From assembly GCF_013166655.1 (NCBI RefSeq), contig NZ_JABKCA010000016.1, positions 1 to 64,000 on the forward strand: DNA of 64,000 nt, read 5' to 3'. The position numbers were made by a program, and so were the translations under genes. Every line of letters begins with the position of its first letter. Position 1 is the stretch's first letter. The notes under the pieces are model-generated. The model was not told where the DNA came from, made no database searches, and saw only the letters and a program-made list of their open reading frames with translations. Origin of the DNA: Lentimicrobium sp. L6. GTDB taxonomy: Bacteria; Bacteroidota; Bacteroidia; Bacteroidales; UBA12170. Shown here one piece after another: positions 17,790 to 26,780 of this stretch.

Positions 17790-18245
17790 TTAAATTTTTC
17801 GATTTAAATATTCTGTATAATCTTTGATTTTCATTTCATATTCTTCATGAAATAAGGGTGAAGTAATAACGAAGTCGGCTGTTGATCTATTAGAAGCGGT
17901 CACCACATTATAGAGGACTGTCAATCTTAGCAGAGCTTTCACATCAACATCGTGAGGTTGTGCAGCCATAGGATCCCAAAAGAAAATTACAAAATCAATT
18001 TTCCCTTCTGCTATTAAGGCGCCTAATTGCTGATCACCTCCAAGTGGGCCTGATAACAAACGATGGACTTCCACAGCATGCCCACGAACATCTGTATTTA
18101 ATTCATCCTGAACCATTCTCCCAGTAGTTCCTGTGCAAGTAATCAAATGCTTACGCAATTCCATCTTATTGAAGACCACCCATTCCCGAAGGTCTTTCTT
18201 TCTATTGTCATGAGCTACTATAGCTATTCGTTTCTTTTCTTTCAT
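17790..18245 (-). CDS. mgsA: Methylglyoxal synthase
   Basis: This 151-residue cytosolic enzyme converts dihydroxyacetone phosphate to methylglyoxal and phosphate, a bypass of lower glycolysis used when sugar phosphates build up. The family signature is strong: IAIVAHD, TGTTGR, LSGPLGGDQQLGALI with the catalytic D71, and FFWDPMAAQPHDVDVKALLR with H98, at the same numbers as the Escherichia coli enzyme. Length is normal. It lies between an alpha-glucosidase and an amylase, 42 and 13 bases from them, so glucan breakdown and the bypass appear to be expressed together. Confidence 0.97.
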   Translation of the reverse strand: MKEKKRIAIVAHDNRKKDLREWVVFNKMELRKHLITCTGTTGRMVQDELNTDVRGHAVEVHRLLSGPLGGDQQLGALIAEGKIDFVIFFWDPMAAQPHDVDVKALLRLTVLYNVVTASNRSTADFVITSPLFHEEYEMKIKDYTEYLNRKI

Positions 18246-18287
18246 ATTTTCATTTTTCGATTTGATAGTGGTACGTTCCTAAAATAA

Positions 18288-21119
18288 TTATTTGATAATT
18301 TCAATGGAAAAACTATTCTTCTCCCATGGCATATTTATGGAGAGTGTCTTTGTTTTGCTATTATACTTAGCATCTATATTTTTTATGACAGGTTTTTGCA
18401 GAACATTATAGACATACTGTTCTTCTCCATCAATCAATAAAGACTCAGGAAAATCAACTAGATCATGAATAATCCAAACAATCCTTCTGCTGCCTTTATG
18501 GTATTCAAAATCTGACTCCTCTTTTTCAACTGAAATTTCCAAACTCTCTTCAGTGTTAGTCGACCAGAAATGATTGATTTGATATTGTTGATTCTCTAGG
18601 TTCTTTGCATTTTCACCATCATCTTCAAAAAGGTCATATGAAGAGGTTCTCCCTTCCTCAGCAGGATAATAATGCATATAAATTTTTTGATCTGGGTACT
18701 TATCAGTTGTTTGATAATCATCGAGCATTGGAATGAAAGAACCAGACTTAACGAAAACTGGAATTTCTGTCATACTAATAGGAAAAGCTTTTAATACTCC
18801 ACCTTCCATTTTCTCTCCTGTATAAAAGTCAAACCAAATTCCTTCCGGCAAAATGATGTCTTTCTCAGATACTCCTCTATTGACAACAGGTGCAACTATC
18901 AGTTGATCACCATAATAGTAGGCCGAAGAATAATCAGTCAATAAAGCATTCTGATCGTGATAATAAAACAAAGGTTTCACAATAGGCTTACCAAATGCCG
19001 TATTTTGATAAGATGCATTATAAATATAGGGCATAAGTCGGTAACGAAGCTTAATGGAGGCTCTAACAATTTCTTGAGTTTTATCAGAAAAGAAAATAGG
19101 CTCCGAAGGAATTCCAGAACCATGCGGTCTGAATACAGGATTAAATACTCCCATTTGTAACCAACGTGTATATAATTCTTCATCTTTTTCACCTAAGGCA
19201 AATCCACCCAAATCACTTGAAATATAACCCAAACCACATAAGCTCATATTCAGCATTAAGGGAAGTTGCGCTTGCAATCCACTCCAACTTCTACTCACAT
19301 CGCCTGACCATGGAAATATGGAGAAACGCTGACTTCCTGTTGCTCCAGAACGATTCAAATGGAACAACCTTGTTTCGGGGTAATGCTCTTTATATTTATG
19401 AAAAACCATTGACTCCCATTCGTGGGCATACATATTATGAACTTCAAAGGCTTTTCCATTAATGTGGAACATATCTTCGGGATGTGTTTCAGGCTCACCT
19501 AAATCACCCCACCAACCGGCTATGCCTATCTCTATTTGCTTTTGATACTGCTCCCAAAACCAATCCTTAGTAGTGGATTTGAACATATCCATCAATCCAG
19601 CATTTCCAAAATAGAATTCTTTCATCACATAAGTATCGCCATTCTTCTTGGTGGCCAATAATTGACTAGTATCGCAATGAGTAAACCAATAGCTAGTATC
19701 TATTACAAATGGCTCTGTAATTAAAATTGTTTTCACCCCTTTCTTTTTAAAATCACTAATCATTTTCTCTGGGTTAGGCCAATTTTTCTCGTACCACTTT
19801 AAATTTCCAAGGCCACCTTTTATGCTATCGCCAAACCAATAAAAGTCAATAATAACAGCATCTAAAGGATAATCACTCTCAATCATCTTGTCTACAATCC
19901 CTTCCAACTCAGATTGGGTTCTATAAGCCATCCTCGATTGAAGATTACCAAGAGCCCAACGTGGAGGTATGGGTTGACGACCCACTAATTGAGTAAAAGA
20001 AGAACTAATTTGGCTATGGGATTTTCCGGCCACGATGAAATATTTCATTTCACCACCTATGGCACCGAATTCTAAAATATCATTTTCTTTTTCACCTATA
20101 TCTAAATACCCTTTTTGAGGATTATCAACGAAAAGCAAATATTTTCTATTTGAGAGCAATACAGGCAAACCATAATTAAGTTCACGGGCATTGATACCAT
20201 AATTATAATCTGGTCTGTTGAACAAATCCAGTTTATAACCTCTTCTATTCATAGGAACTGAGCGCTCACCAGCACCATAAATCATTTCATCATATGAAAG
20301 TTCAAACCTTACTCCGATGCTATTCTCTTTTTCAAAGAAACCCAATTCCTCTTTCAACAATAATTGATTGGCATAGGAATAACTAATCACTAAGGGCTCC
20401 TTCTGAATATTCAAACTCATATCACCATTAGTCCATATAAGATGCTCACCATTCAATCTTAAATCTGGAACATATACATTAGGCTCCATAACAACAGAAA
20501 TAGAGGTATCCTTTATTTGAACTCCTTCTGGAATAAAAGTAACTTTGATAATATCTTCAGCATAAAATTGGAATTTATAGTCTCCTTCTGAGGTCAATAA
20601 TAACAAGTAATTGTCTTTTAATTGATGCCCTCTGTAGGTTCTACTTTGATATTTATATGGATCAGTAATAGGAACTTTAGGTTTAAACCCATTTAAGGGG
20701 ATTAAAAAATCTGAGTCTTTATCAGTTTTTGCAACCAATTCTCCTTTGACATCTCGAAATACTAATGCTAATTGCTGAACTTCGATATCTGGTTCAAGTC
20801 CAAATCTCTCCGCCCAATTTATTTGTATTCGATATTTATCTCCGCCCAAACTTTCCATTTTTAGCTCAGGATCTGGCTTGCCCCAATCCCCAATAACAAA
20901 TTTCCAATCGGAGGCTGATTGAGAAGTAGAGGTGATTAATCCTGCATGAAAAAAAACATCATCCTCATATCCAAACAAGGCTTTATTTCCCTTTCCAGCA
21001 TCGAATATGATTTCAAATTCCTCATCAAAATTTGGCTGAGGCGGGCTGGTGAGAATTTGGCCTTCTGTTGTAAATACAATTACAAATAGAAGCACAAGAA
21101 TTGAAAATATGTTTTTCAT
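18288..21119 (-). CDS. GH31 alpha-glucosidase/alpha-xylosidase family protein, secreted
   Basis: This 943-residue enzyme has a signal peptide (MKNIFSILVLLFVIVFTTEGQ), so it acts in the periplasm or outside. An N-terminal beta-sandwich precedes the GH31 barrel. The nucleophile motif is GWWGDLGEPE near residue 540 and the acid/base lies in FPWSGDVSRSW near 606. A proximal C-terminal domain and a DUF5110-like region (SYDLFEDDGEN near 820) follow. GH31 members release glucose from maltose, isomaltose and glucan ends, and some act on xylosides or transfer sugars. The neighbourhood favours alpha-glucan. It is the first gene of the operon with mgsA and the GH13 lipoprotein. A -7-like box TATTTTTG lies at 21173-21166 on the minus strand, without a well-placed TTG. 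Confidence 0.92.
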   Translation of the reverse strand: MKNIFSILVLLFVIVFTTEGQILTSPPQPNFDEEFEIIFDAGKGNKALFGYEDDVFFHAGLITSTSQSASDWKFVIGDWGKPDPELKMESLGGDKYRIQINWAERFGLEPDIEVQQLALVFRDVKGELVAKTDKDSDFLIPLNGFKPKVPITDPYKYQSRTYRGHQLKDNYLLLLTSEGDYKFQFYAEDIIKVTFIPEGVQIKDTSISVVMEPNVYVPDLRLNGEHLIWTNGDMSLNIQKEPLVISYSYANQLLLKEELGFFEKENSIGVRFELSYDEMIYGAGERSVPMNRRGYKLDLFNRPDYNYGINARELNYGLPVLLSNRKYLLFVDNPQKGYLDIGEKENDILEFGAIGGEMKYFIVAGKSHSQISSSFTQLVGRQPIPPRWALGNLQSRMAYRTQSELEGIVDKMIESDYPLDAVIIDFYWFGDSIKGGLGNLKWYEKNWPNPEKMISDFKKKGVKTILITEPFVIDTSYWFTHCDTSQLLATKKNGDTYVMKEFYFGNAGLMDMFKSTTKDWFWEQYQKQIEIGIAGWWGDLGEPETHPEDMFHINGKAFEVHNMYAHEWESMVFHKYKEHYPETRLFHLNRSGATGSQRFSIFPWSGDVSRSWSGLQAQLPLMLNMSLCGLGYISSDLGGFALGEKDEELYTRWLQMGVFNPVFRPHGSGIPSEPIFFSDKTQEIVRASIKLRYRLMPYIYNASYQNTAFGKPIVKPLFYYHDQNALLTDYSSAYYYGDQLIVAPVVNRGVSEKDIILPEGIWFDFYTGEKMEGGVLKAFPISMTEIPVFVKSGSFIPMLDDYQTTDKYPDQKIYMHYYPAEEGRTSSYDLFEDDGENAKNLENQQYQINHFWSTNTEESLEISVEKEESDFEYHKGSRRIVWIIHDLVDFPESLLIDGEEQYVYNVLQKPVIKNIDAKYNSKTKTLSINMPWEKNSFSIEIIK

Positions 21120-21200
21120 CTTAGCAAATATTAAACTGATTGGTTCGTAAATGGTTAAGCATCAACAAAAATAATACTTCTGGCAAAATTAAAAAAACAA

Positions 21201-22052
21201 ATGACATCATATGAATATTATTTATATTTGGATATGGAATATTTCATTCTTTTCCTTTCAGGAATCGTTGGGGGATTAATAGCGGGATTATTGGGTTTAG
21301 GCGGTGGCATATTTTATATTATGGTCTTGCCATTTGTCATTCAATGGTATGGCATTTCTGCTGAGGACTCCTCTGCTTTTGTTGTGGCTAATTCTCTACT
21401 TGGTATCTGTATTGCTTCTGGAAGCTCAATGGTCACGGCATTTAAGAAATTAAAAATATATATTAAGGAAAGCTTAATGATTGGAATTCCAGCAATCATT
21501 ATTTCTCTTCTCACTACTCATTTTATCGTACATAGCGAATGGTTTTCAAAAGAATTATTCAATGGTTTTGTGGTTTTATTAATGATTTTCATTCTTATTC
21601 AAATGATAGTCAAAACAAGAAAAACAACTGAGATATCACAATCTGATTCATTAATTCCATTATTACCAGCAGCTATTGGAGGAAGCATATCTGGCTTAAT
21701 ATCAGCAATAAGTGGGCTTGGAGGAGGAATTATCATTATCCCATTACTCCAAATCAAATTTAAACAAAGCCTAAAAAAGTCAAAACTAATTTCTTTAACT
21801 ATAATATTTTTGTCTTCGCTCTTATTAAGTATTCAAAACCTGTTATCGGAAACGAATTTAAAATCGGAGGGGCTAAGTCAGATAGGATATATTCTCCCAT
21901 CAATTGCTATTCCTATTGTTTTTGGGGTGGTGATTGGTGGTCCGCTTGGTATTACATGGAGTAGTAAAATGAAAGACAATACAATAAATAAAATCTTTAT
22001 TGCATTTGTCACAATTATCCTTATTGAAAAAAGCACATATTTTATTTTTTAA
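21201..22052 (+). CDS. TauE/SafE-family permease
   Basis: This is an integral membrane protein of 283 residues with about eight hydrophobic helices and the family hallmark glycine-rich repeats: GGLIAGLLGLGGGIFYI near the N-terminus and its internal echo GGSISGLISAISGLGGGIIII near residue 160. TauE/SafE proteins export or import sulfite, sulfoacetate or related organosulfur anions; the substrate cannot be told here. A second ATG at 21234 (MEYFILFLSG) fits the family start better than the first, whose extra 11 residues are polar. The gene overlaps the convergent glycosyltransferase gene by four bases, with no terminator between them. Confidence 0.85.
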   Translation: MTSYEYYLYLDMEYFILFLSGIVGGLIAGLLGLGGGIFYIMVLPFVIQWYGISAEDSSAFVVANSLLGICIASGSSMVTAFKKLKIYIKESLMIGIPAIIISLLTTHFIVHSEWFSKELFNGFVVLLMIFILIQMIVKTRKTTEISQSDSLIPLLPAAIGGSISGLISAISGLGGGIIIIPLLQIKFKQSLKKSKLISLTIIFLSSLLLSIQNLLSETNLKSEGLSQIGYILPSIAIPIVFGVVIGGPLGITWSSKMKDNTINKIFIAFVTIILIEKSTYFIF

Positions 22053-23221
22053 AATGAAAGCTTAGGCTTTTTTCCTTTTTCAACAATCTCTAATTGAAAA
22101 ACATCTTCATATAATGCTTTTAACATTTTTGCTGACTTAAGCCAACTGTATTTTTCAGCTTGCCTGTATCCAGCCTCTATCAAATTGTCTCTTTCTACTG
22201 AATCCACTGAGTATTTCATTATTCCTTCCGCAATTGAGTCGGAGTCAAAAGGATCTACAAAGCAAGCTCCTTCACCTGCTATTTCTGGCATACAAGATAT
22301 ATTAGAAGTAATAACTGGTGTTCCCATCACCATTCCCTCCAAAATGGGAATCCCAAAGGACTCTCGAATACTTGGGTAAATAAAAAGCTGACTATTTTTG
22401 TAAATCGATGGAATTTCCCAGTTACTTACATAACCTATAAACTTTAGATAGTCCTTATAATCTGAGTTTGCCGAATTTAAAAACAAAAACAAATCTCCTG
22501 GAGAATGATCTGCTAAAACCAATGGTACCTTTTCATCAGAATTGTCTAAATATGTATAATAAGCTTTCAATATATTAGTTAAATTCTTCTTTGGGCTGGT
22601 ATTTCCCAAACAAAAGAAATATTTATCGGGCAGTTGATATTTTTCCTTTACCGCCTTAAAATTATTTTGCTTGCTACTTTTAAAAGACTCCCCATAACTG
22701 TTATAAATGACCCTCAATTTATCTCGTAGTTTAGGGTATTTTTGAACAATAGTACTTCTTTCAGTATTACTAACTGTAATAATTCTTTTTGACTGTTTTA
22801 ATATTCTAGGGACTACCCATCTTCGGTAAAAATTCCCGATCAATTGATATAAGGTTGATTTATAAGAAATAAATTTAAAGTTCTCAAGATAAATAATATC
22901 ATGAAGCGTTAGCACTAAAGGAACAGTAATAAACATCGGAGCCGTATTACTGGTGCAATGAAGAATATCAACTTTATGTTTTAGCACGGCTCTGGGCAAA
23001 GTAAATTGCTCCCATAGATGATAGGGCCGTTTTTTTAGACGAATAATATGAAAGTTCTTGGTGGGTTCAAACCAAGTGTCATCATCCCCGTCCTTTACAA
23101 AAATAAAATACTCATTCGCACTATCCAGAAGCTGAAGAGACTTAATGAGTTCCATTGCAACGATATCCATGCCATGTTTCTCCTTTCGAAATAATCGTTG
23201 TCCTTCAATTCCTATTCGCAT
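22049..23221 (-). CDS. GT4-family glycosyltransferase
   Basis: This 390-residue GT-B enzyme transfers a sugar from a nucleotide-sugar donor, probably in surface-polysaccharide synthesis. The N-terminal half begins MRIGIEGQRLFR, and the acceptor-side HCTSN and LTLHDIIY follow. The C-terminal donor half holds FFCLGNTSPKKNL, YPSIRESFGIPILEG (the EX7E motif) and TPVITSNISCMPEIAG. Sequence alone does not identify donor or acceptor. It is separated from era by 145 bases and seems monocistronic. Its 3' end overlaps the convergent permease gene by four bases. Confidence 0.9.
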   Translation of the reverse strand: MRIGIEGQRLFRKEKHGMDIVAMELIKSLQLLDSANEYFIFVKDGDDDTWFEPTKNFHIIRLKKRPYHLWEQFTLPRAVLKHKVDILHCTSNTAPMFITVPLVLTLHDIIYLENFKFISYKSTLYQLIGNFYRRWVVPRILKQSKRIITVSNTERSTIVQKYPKLRDKLRVIYNSYGESFKSSKQNNFKAVKEKYQLPDKYFFCLGNTSPKKNLTNILKAYYTYLDNSDEKVPLVLADHSPGDLFLFLNSANSDYKDYLKFIGYVSNWEIPSIYKNSQLFIYPSIRESFGIPILEGMVMGTPVITSNISCMPEIAGEGACFVDPFDSDSIAEGIMKYSVDSVERDNLIEAGYRQAEKYSWLKSAKMLKALYEDVFQLEIVEKGKKPKLSF

Positions 23222-23366
23222 GTTGTTTTTATTTTATTTATTGTAAATATAATAAAAATATGGCATTATTAATAATGTTATTTACTTAAAATCGCTTAAG
23301 CTTTCTACTAATTACAATGATTATTTAATGGATAAAAGAAAAATAACAAAATGGAATTTTTAAGAA

Positions 23367-24263
23367 TTAGCTTAGGTAGCCAAACTTTTTCAACTCGTTT
23401 TCATTATCTCGCCAATCTTTCATCACTTTAACATAAAGGTTAAGAAAGATTTTCTTTCCAAAAAAAGCCTCCATGTCTTTTCTAGCTTCTGTACCTACTT
23501 TTTTCAGCATCTTTCCCTCATGACCAATTAGAATACCTTTTTGGCTTTGACGAGCAACATATATAACGGTATCTACTTTTATTAAACCTGCACTCTCCAC
23601 AAAAGCTTCCACTTCTACTTCAGTGGAATAAGGCACCTCCTTTTGATAGTTTAGCAATATTTTCTCTCTAATAATTTCGCTGACAAAAAATCGTTCTGTC
23701 TTATCGGACATATCTTCTTTATCAAAATAGGCAGGAGATTCAGGAAGCTTTTCTACTATCACTTCAAGAACTTTTTCAATATTAAATTTCTCTAGGGCTG
23801 AAATTGGAATTACAATAGCATTTGGAAATTCGTTTTGCCAATATTGCATGCAATCCATTACAAGTTCTTGATTTGCCAAATCAATTTTATTAACGGCTAT
23901 AATAAGAGGTTGAGAAGTGGTTTTTAAACGTTTAGTAAAATTCTCATTTTTCAGCTCCGCTTTTCTTTCAACTAAATATAAAAAGATATCTGCATCAATA
24001 ATTGCAGTATCTACAAAACCCATCATTCCCTCTTGCAATTTATAGCTTGGACTTATTACACCAGGGGTATCGGAATATACTATCTGAAAATCCTCCCCGC
24101 TAACGATACCCATTATTCTGTGACGTGTAGTTTGCGCTTTAGAGGTAATAATACTCAATTTCTCTCCTACCAACGCATTCATAAGAGTCGATTTCCCTAC
24201 ATTGGCATTACCAATAATATTAACAAAACCGGCTTTATGTTTCTTATCTTTTGTATCAATCAT
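23367..24263 (-). CDS. era: GTPase Era
   Basis: This 298-residue essential GTPase assists 16S rRNA 3'-end processing and 30S assembly. G motifs are complete: G1 GNANVGKST, G2 TTRHR, G3 DTPG, G4 NKID and G5 SALEK. The C-terminal KH domain carries GILIGHEGKMLKKVG and ends KVMKDWRDNENELKKFGY. Length is standard. Its ATG overlaps the stop of the upstream thiamine-binding gene by one base (TAATG), which points to translational coupling within a three-gene operon led by a TPR LytS-like protein. Confidence 0.98.
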   Translation of the reverse strand: MIDTKDKKHKAGFVNIIGNANVGKSTLMNALVGEKLSIITSKAQTTRHRIMGIVSGEDFQIVYSDTPGVISPSYKLQEGMMGFVDTAIIDADIFLYLVERKAELKNENFTKRLKTTSQPLIIAVNKIDLANQELVMDCMQYWQNEFPNAIVIPISALEKFNIEKVLEVIVEKLPESPAYFDKEDMSDKTERFFVSEIIREKILLNYQKEVPYSTEVEVEAFVESAGLIKVDTVIYVARQSQKGILIGHEGKMLKKVGTEARKDMEAFFGKKIFLNLYVKVMKDWRDNENELKKFGYLS

Positions 24264-24571
24264 TATTTGCTTACCTCTCCAATTTTATCTTCTATACTTT
24301 TAATTTTCGAATCTATTCTATTTGACTTATTTTTCTGAATATCAAAATTCACCGCACAATATATCCTATCATGTTCTTTTATCATTTCATAAGAATCCTC
24401 AATAATTTTTAATGCTTCTGGCATGGTTTCAGTTTCAAAACTGGTTCCCATAGGGTTCAATTTATAAGAAACACCAGATGAATCTATCATTTTAATGATT
24501 TGACTCACATATTTACTAACACTTGTTCCGCTATCTGTAGGAAACATGGCAAAATTTACTAAAACTGACAT
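24263..24571 (-). CDS. MTH1187/YkoF-family thiamine-binding protein
   Basis: This 102-residue protein has the ferredoxin-like fold signature of the MTH1187 family: VNFAMFPTD at the start, SYKLNPMGTSFE in the middle, and a C-terminal helix rich in K and E. Solved members bind thiamine or its pyrimidine half as tetramers. Their cellular role is unclear, although many lie near thiamine or transport genes. No thiamine gene is nearby here. It sits one base after the LytS-like gene and overlaps era by one base, so it is the middle gene of an operon. Confidence 0.85.
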   Translation of the reverse strand: MSVLVNFAMFPTDSGTSVSKYVSQIIKMIDSSGVSYKLNPMGTSFETETMPEALKIIEDSYEMIKEHDRIYCAVNFDIQKNKSNRIDSKIKSIEDKIGEVSK

Positions 24572-24572
24572 T

Positions 24573-26630
24573 TTAACTCTTTATTTTAAATTGTATGGCA
24601 TTATATTCTTGTCCATCCCGTTCTACTTTTGAGCGCACAAAGATAAGCTTAGTATGGAATATATTATTGTATAATGAGATTCTTTCTTTTGTCAACTGCT
24701 CACAAATAATCTCTTGTCCTCCATATCTTTTGATATAGCACTTCCCTTCATCAGAGAAACCAAGTCCAATATCAATGATTTCATAAATAATAAAAGAGTT
24801 TTCTTTATATATATTAATTTCAATCCTATTGTCTTCATCTGATTGCTGAACACACTCCTCTGCTGCATATTCCAAAAAAGGATAAATCAACATAGGCGGA
24901 ACTTTCTCTTTAACTAAATCTAAATCAGGATTAATATCAATAATGAACTTCATATCATCACCAAATCGCAACTGCTGTATCTGCATAAACTCCATAACAA
25001 AACTTATTTCAGCCTGAAGGGTGATATATTTTTTATGAGTTATGGTGAGTACTTTAGTAATTAAGCTAGAAAACACAGTTAAATAATGAATAGCTGTTTC
25101 AATTTGGTTTTGATAAATCAGACTTTGAATGGCTGTTAATGCATTAAACACAAAATGTGAGTTCATCTGTATGAAAATCATTTTTTGTGAGATACCAATT
25201 AGCCTTCTTCTACTCTTACTCTTATTGTATAAGAAAAGTAAATAACTAGAGATTACTACTAGAATTAATGAAGCTAGAATAAATTTGATGATGATCATAT
25301 TCCTATCTTTCAAGCTTTTTTGCAACAAAGTTTCTGCACGTATTTCTTTCTTTTGCTGCATATATTTTTCCAATTCGATATTGGTCTCTAACTGATCTAA
25401 CTTTTGCTTATTCAACATCAAATAAATACTATCTTCAATCTCAATAATAGCTTCCAAGGCTTGATAAGCCTTATCAAATTCATTTCTTTTTAAAAATATT
25501 TCCTGCTTTACCTCAAGTCCACGAGTAATATTTCTTTTTATAGGATAATTAATATAATTTACTGCACCCAACTCTGTATAATAAAGAGCACTGTCATATT
25601 GTTGCATCTGAATCAATGTATTTGCCATATTAGTATAGGAACTTGCAACAAGGTAAAGAGAACCCAATCGCTTACGTAAATTCAATGCTCTTCTGTTATA
25701 ACCTAAGGCATCTTTATAATGTTCCTGCCTCATTGACACTGCGGCCTGAAGCGTTGTCACATGACTTTCAGATATTCTATCATGAGTTTGTCTCAAATTT
25801 ATTATAGCTTCGTTAAACAATTCGTTTGCTTTATTTAAGTTTTTTTGGTGAAAATAAAAGAGGCCTTGAGCAACTAAAACATGAGCATTTACACCATTAT
25901 CGTTTATAGTTTTTGCTAAATCTTTTGCCTTAGTTAAATAAATAAGTGCTTTCCCGAAATTATGAGTTTTTATATTTAATCTTGAAATGGATAACCACAA
26001 ATAGAATTGAGTTTTCGGCTTTCCACAATCATCAATCAATGATAAGATATCGGTCTCATAATTAGTAGCTTTTTCCAAATCCCCATTATCCGTACTGATA
26101 ACCAATGCTTTATGAAGTAGTTCTAACTGACCATCAATAAATCCACTTTGTTGATAGATTAAGTAAGCTTGCTTTGCATATTCTAGTGCTGCTAAATTCT
26201 CATTGTAAACTTTGGAAATAAAATATTTGTCTTTTAATATTTCAGCCTTCACAAAAGGGTGAAGATTCTTAATTGGAATATTAATTAGAACATCATGAAT
26301 ACTATCAGACAAACTCAGATTACCGATATGAAAAGCAGCCCTTCCAGCTCTTGACAATAAAGAGCTATACATTCCAGGTTTATCATAGAATTTAAGCTTA
26401 TTAATTTCATCCAAACAAAGAGATAAACTTAGGTTGAAATCATTTTGTGCTAAACTATCAGCTTTATCTAACAACTCCTGCTTTTCTTCATCTAATTCAA
26501 AAGAATGAATATCTATGAATTGCGAAAAGCTAGGGTAGGGAAATAAAAAACATAGGGCAAACCATAAAATTGATTTCCCCAAATATCTATTATAATTTCT
26601 CAATATGATTCGTTTCATGAAGAATATCAA
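24573..26630 (-). CDS. TPR-containing LytS-like sensor protein with degenerate ATPase
   Basis: This 685-residue protein has a signal-anchor N-terminus, about eight TPR-like helical repeats (60-400, for example NLNKANELFNEAIINLRQ), a coiled coil (405-430), one transmembrane helix (IIIKFILASLILVVISSYLLF, about 440-460), and a His_kinase/HATPase region. The H-box reads QMNSHFVFNALTAI, with His near residue 491; the usual P after N is S. The N-box, normally ENAxxHG, reads EYAAEECVQ near 586, so the Mg-binding Asn is Tyr. A G box (DIGLGFSDE) and KERISLYN remain. ATP binding, and so kinase activity, is doubtful. It leads an operon with the thiamine-binding protein and era. A strong TTG-N19-TATCTTTG promoter precedes it. 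Confidence 0.88.
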   Translation of the reverse strand: MIFFMKRIILRNYNRYLGKSILWFALCFLFPYPSFSQFIDIHSFELDEEKQELLDKADSLAQNDFNLSLSLCLDEINKLKFYDKPGMYSSLLSRAGRAAFHIGNLSLSDSIHDVLINIPIKNLHPFVKAEILKDKYFISKVYNENLAALEYAKQAYLIYQQSGFIDGQLELLHKALVISTDNGDLEKATNYETDILSLIDDCGKPKTQFYLWLSISRLNIKTHNFGKALIYLTKAKDLAKTINDNGVNAHVLVAQGLFYFHQKNLNKANELFNEAIINLRQTHDRISESHVTTLQAAVSMRQEHYKDALGYNRRALNLRKRLGSLYLVASSYTNMANTLIQMQQYDSALYYTELGAVNYINYPIKRNITRGLEVKQEIFLKRNEFDKAYQALEAIIEIEDSIYLMLNKQKLDQLETNIELEKYMQQKKEIRAETLLQKSLKDRNMIIIKFILASLILVVISSYLLFLYNKSKSRRRLIGISQKMIFIQMNSHFVFNALTAIQSLIYQNQIETAIHYLTVFSSLITKVLTITHKKYITLQAEISFVMEFMQIQQLRFGDDMKFIIDINPDLDLVKEKVPPMLIYPFLEYAAEECVQQSDEDNRIEINIYKENSFIIYEIIDIGLGFSDEGKCYIKRYGGQEIICEQLTKERISLYNNIFHTKLIFVRSKVERDGQEYNAIQFKIKS

Positions 26631-26690
26631 GTTAGTCCTGCTATTTATCGAATATAAAATACAACTCCAGGACTTTTTTTTAATTTATCT

Positions 26691-26720
26691 CAAAGATAGT
26701 CATAATTATATGGTTTGCAA
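26691..26720 (-). promoter_or_regulatory. Consensus promoter for the LytS-like/era operon
   Basis: In the minus direction this is TTG (26720-26718), 19 bases, then TATCTTTG (26698-26691), the best match to the Bacteroidota -33/-7 consensus in the window. It lies 61 bases before the start codon. Confidence 0.75.
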
Positions 26721-26741
26721 ATACCAATATTTGTATCTTTG
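26714..26741 (+). promoter_or_regulatory. Promoter of fbaA, overlapping the divergent one
   Basis: TTTG at 26714-26717, 16 bases, then a perfect -7 box TATCTTTG at 26734-26741, 39 bases before the ATG. The spacer is shorter than the usual 19-21. The -33 box shares the palindrome TTTGCAAA (26714-26721) with the divergent promoter. Confidence 0.6.
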
Positions 26742-26780
26742 GATCTTTAAAATGAGAACCAAACATAAAAATTTAGAGAT

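Noticed and set aside
21223-21230. TATATTTG as a -7 box for the permease gene
   Set aside because: It lies inside the putative coding start, only four bases before the second ATG, and has no TTG at the right distance.
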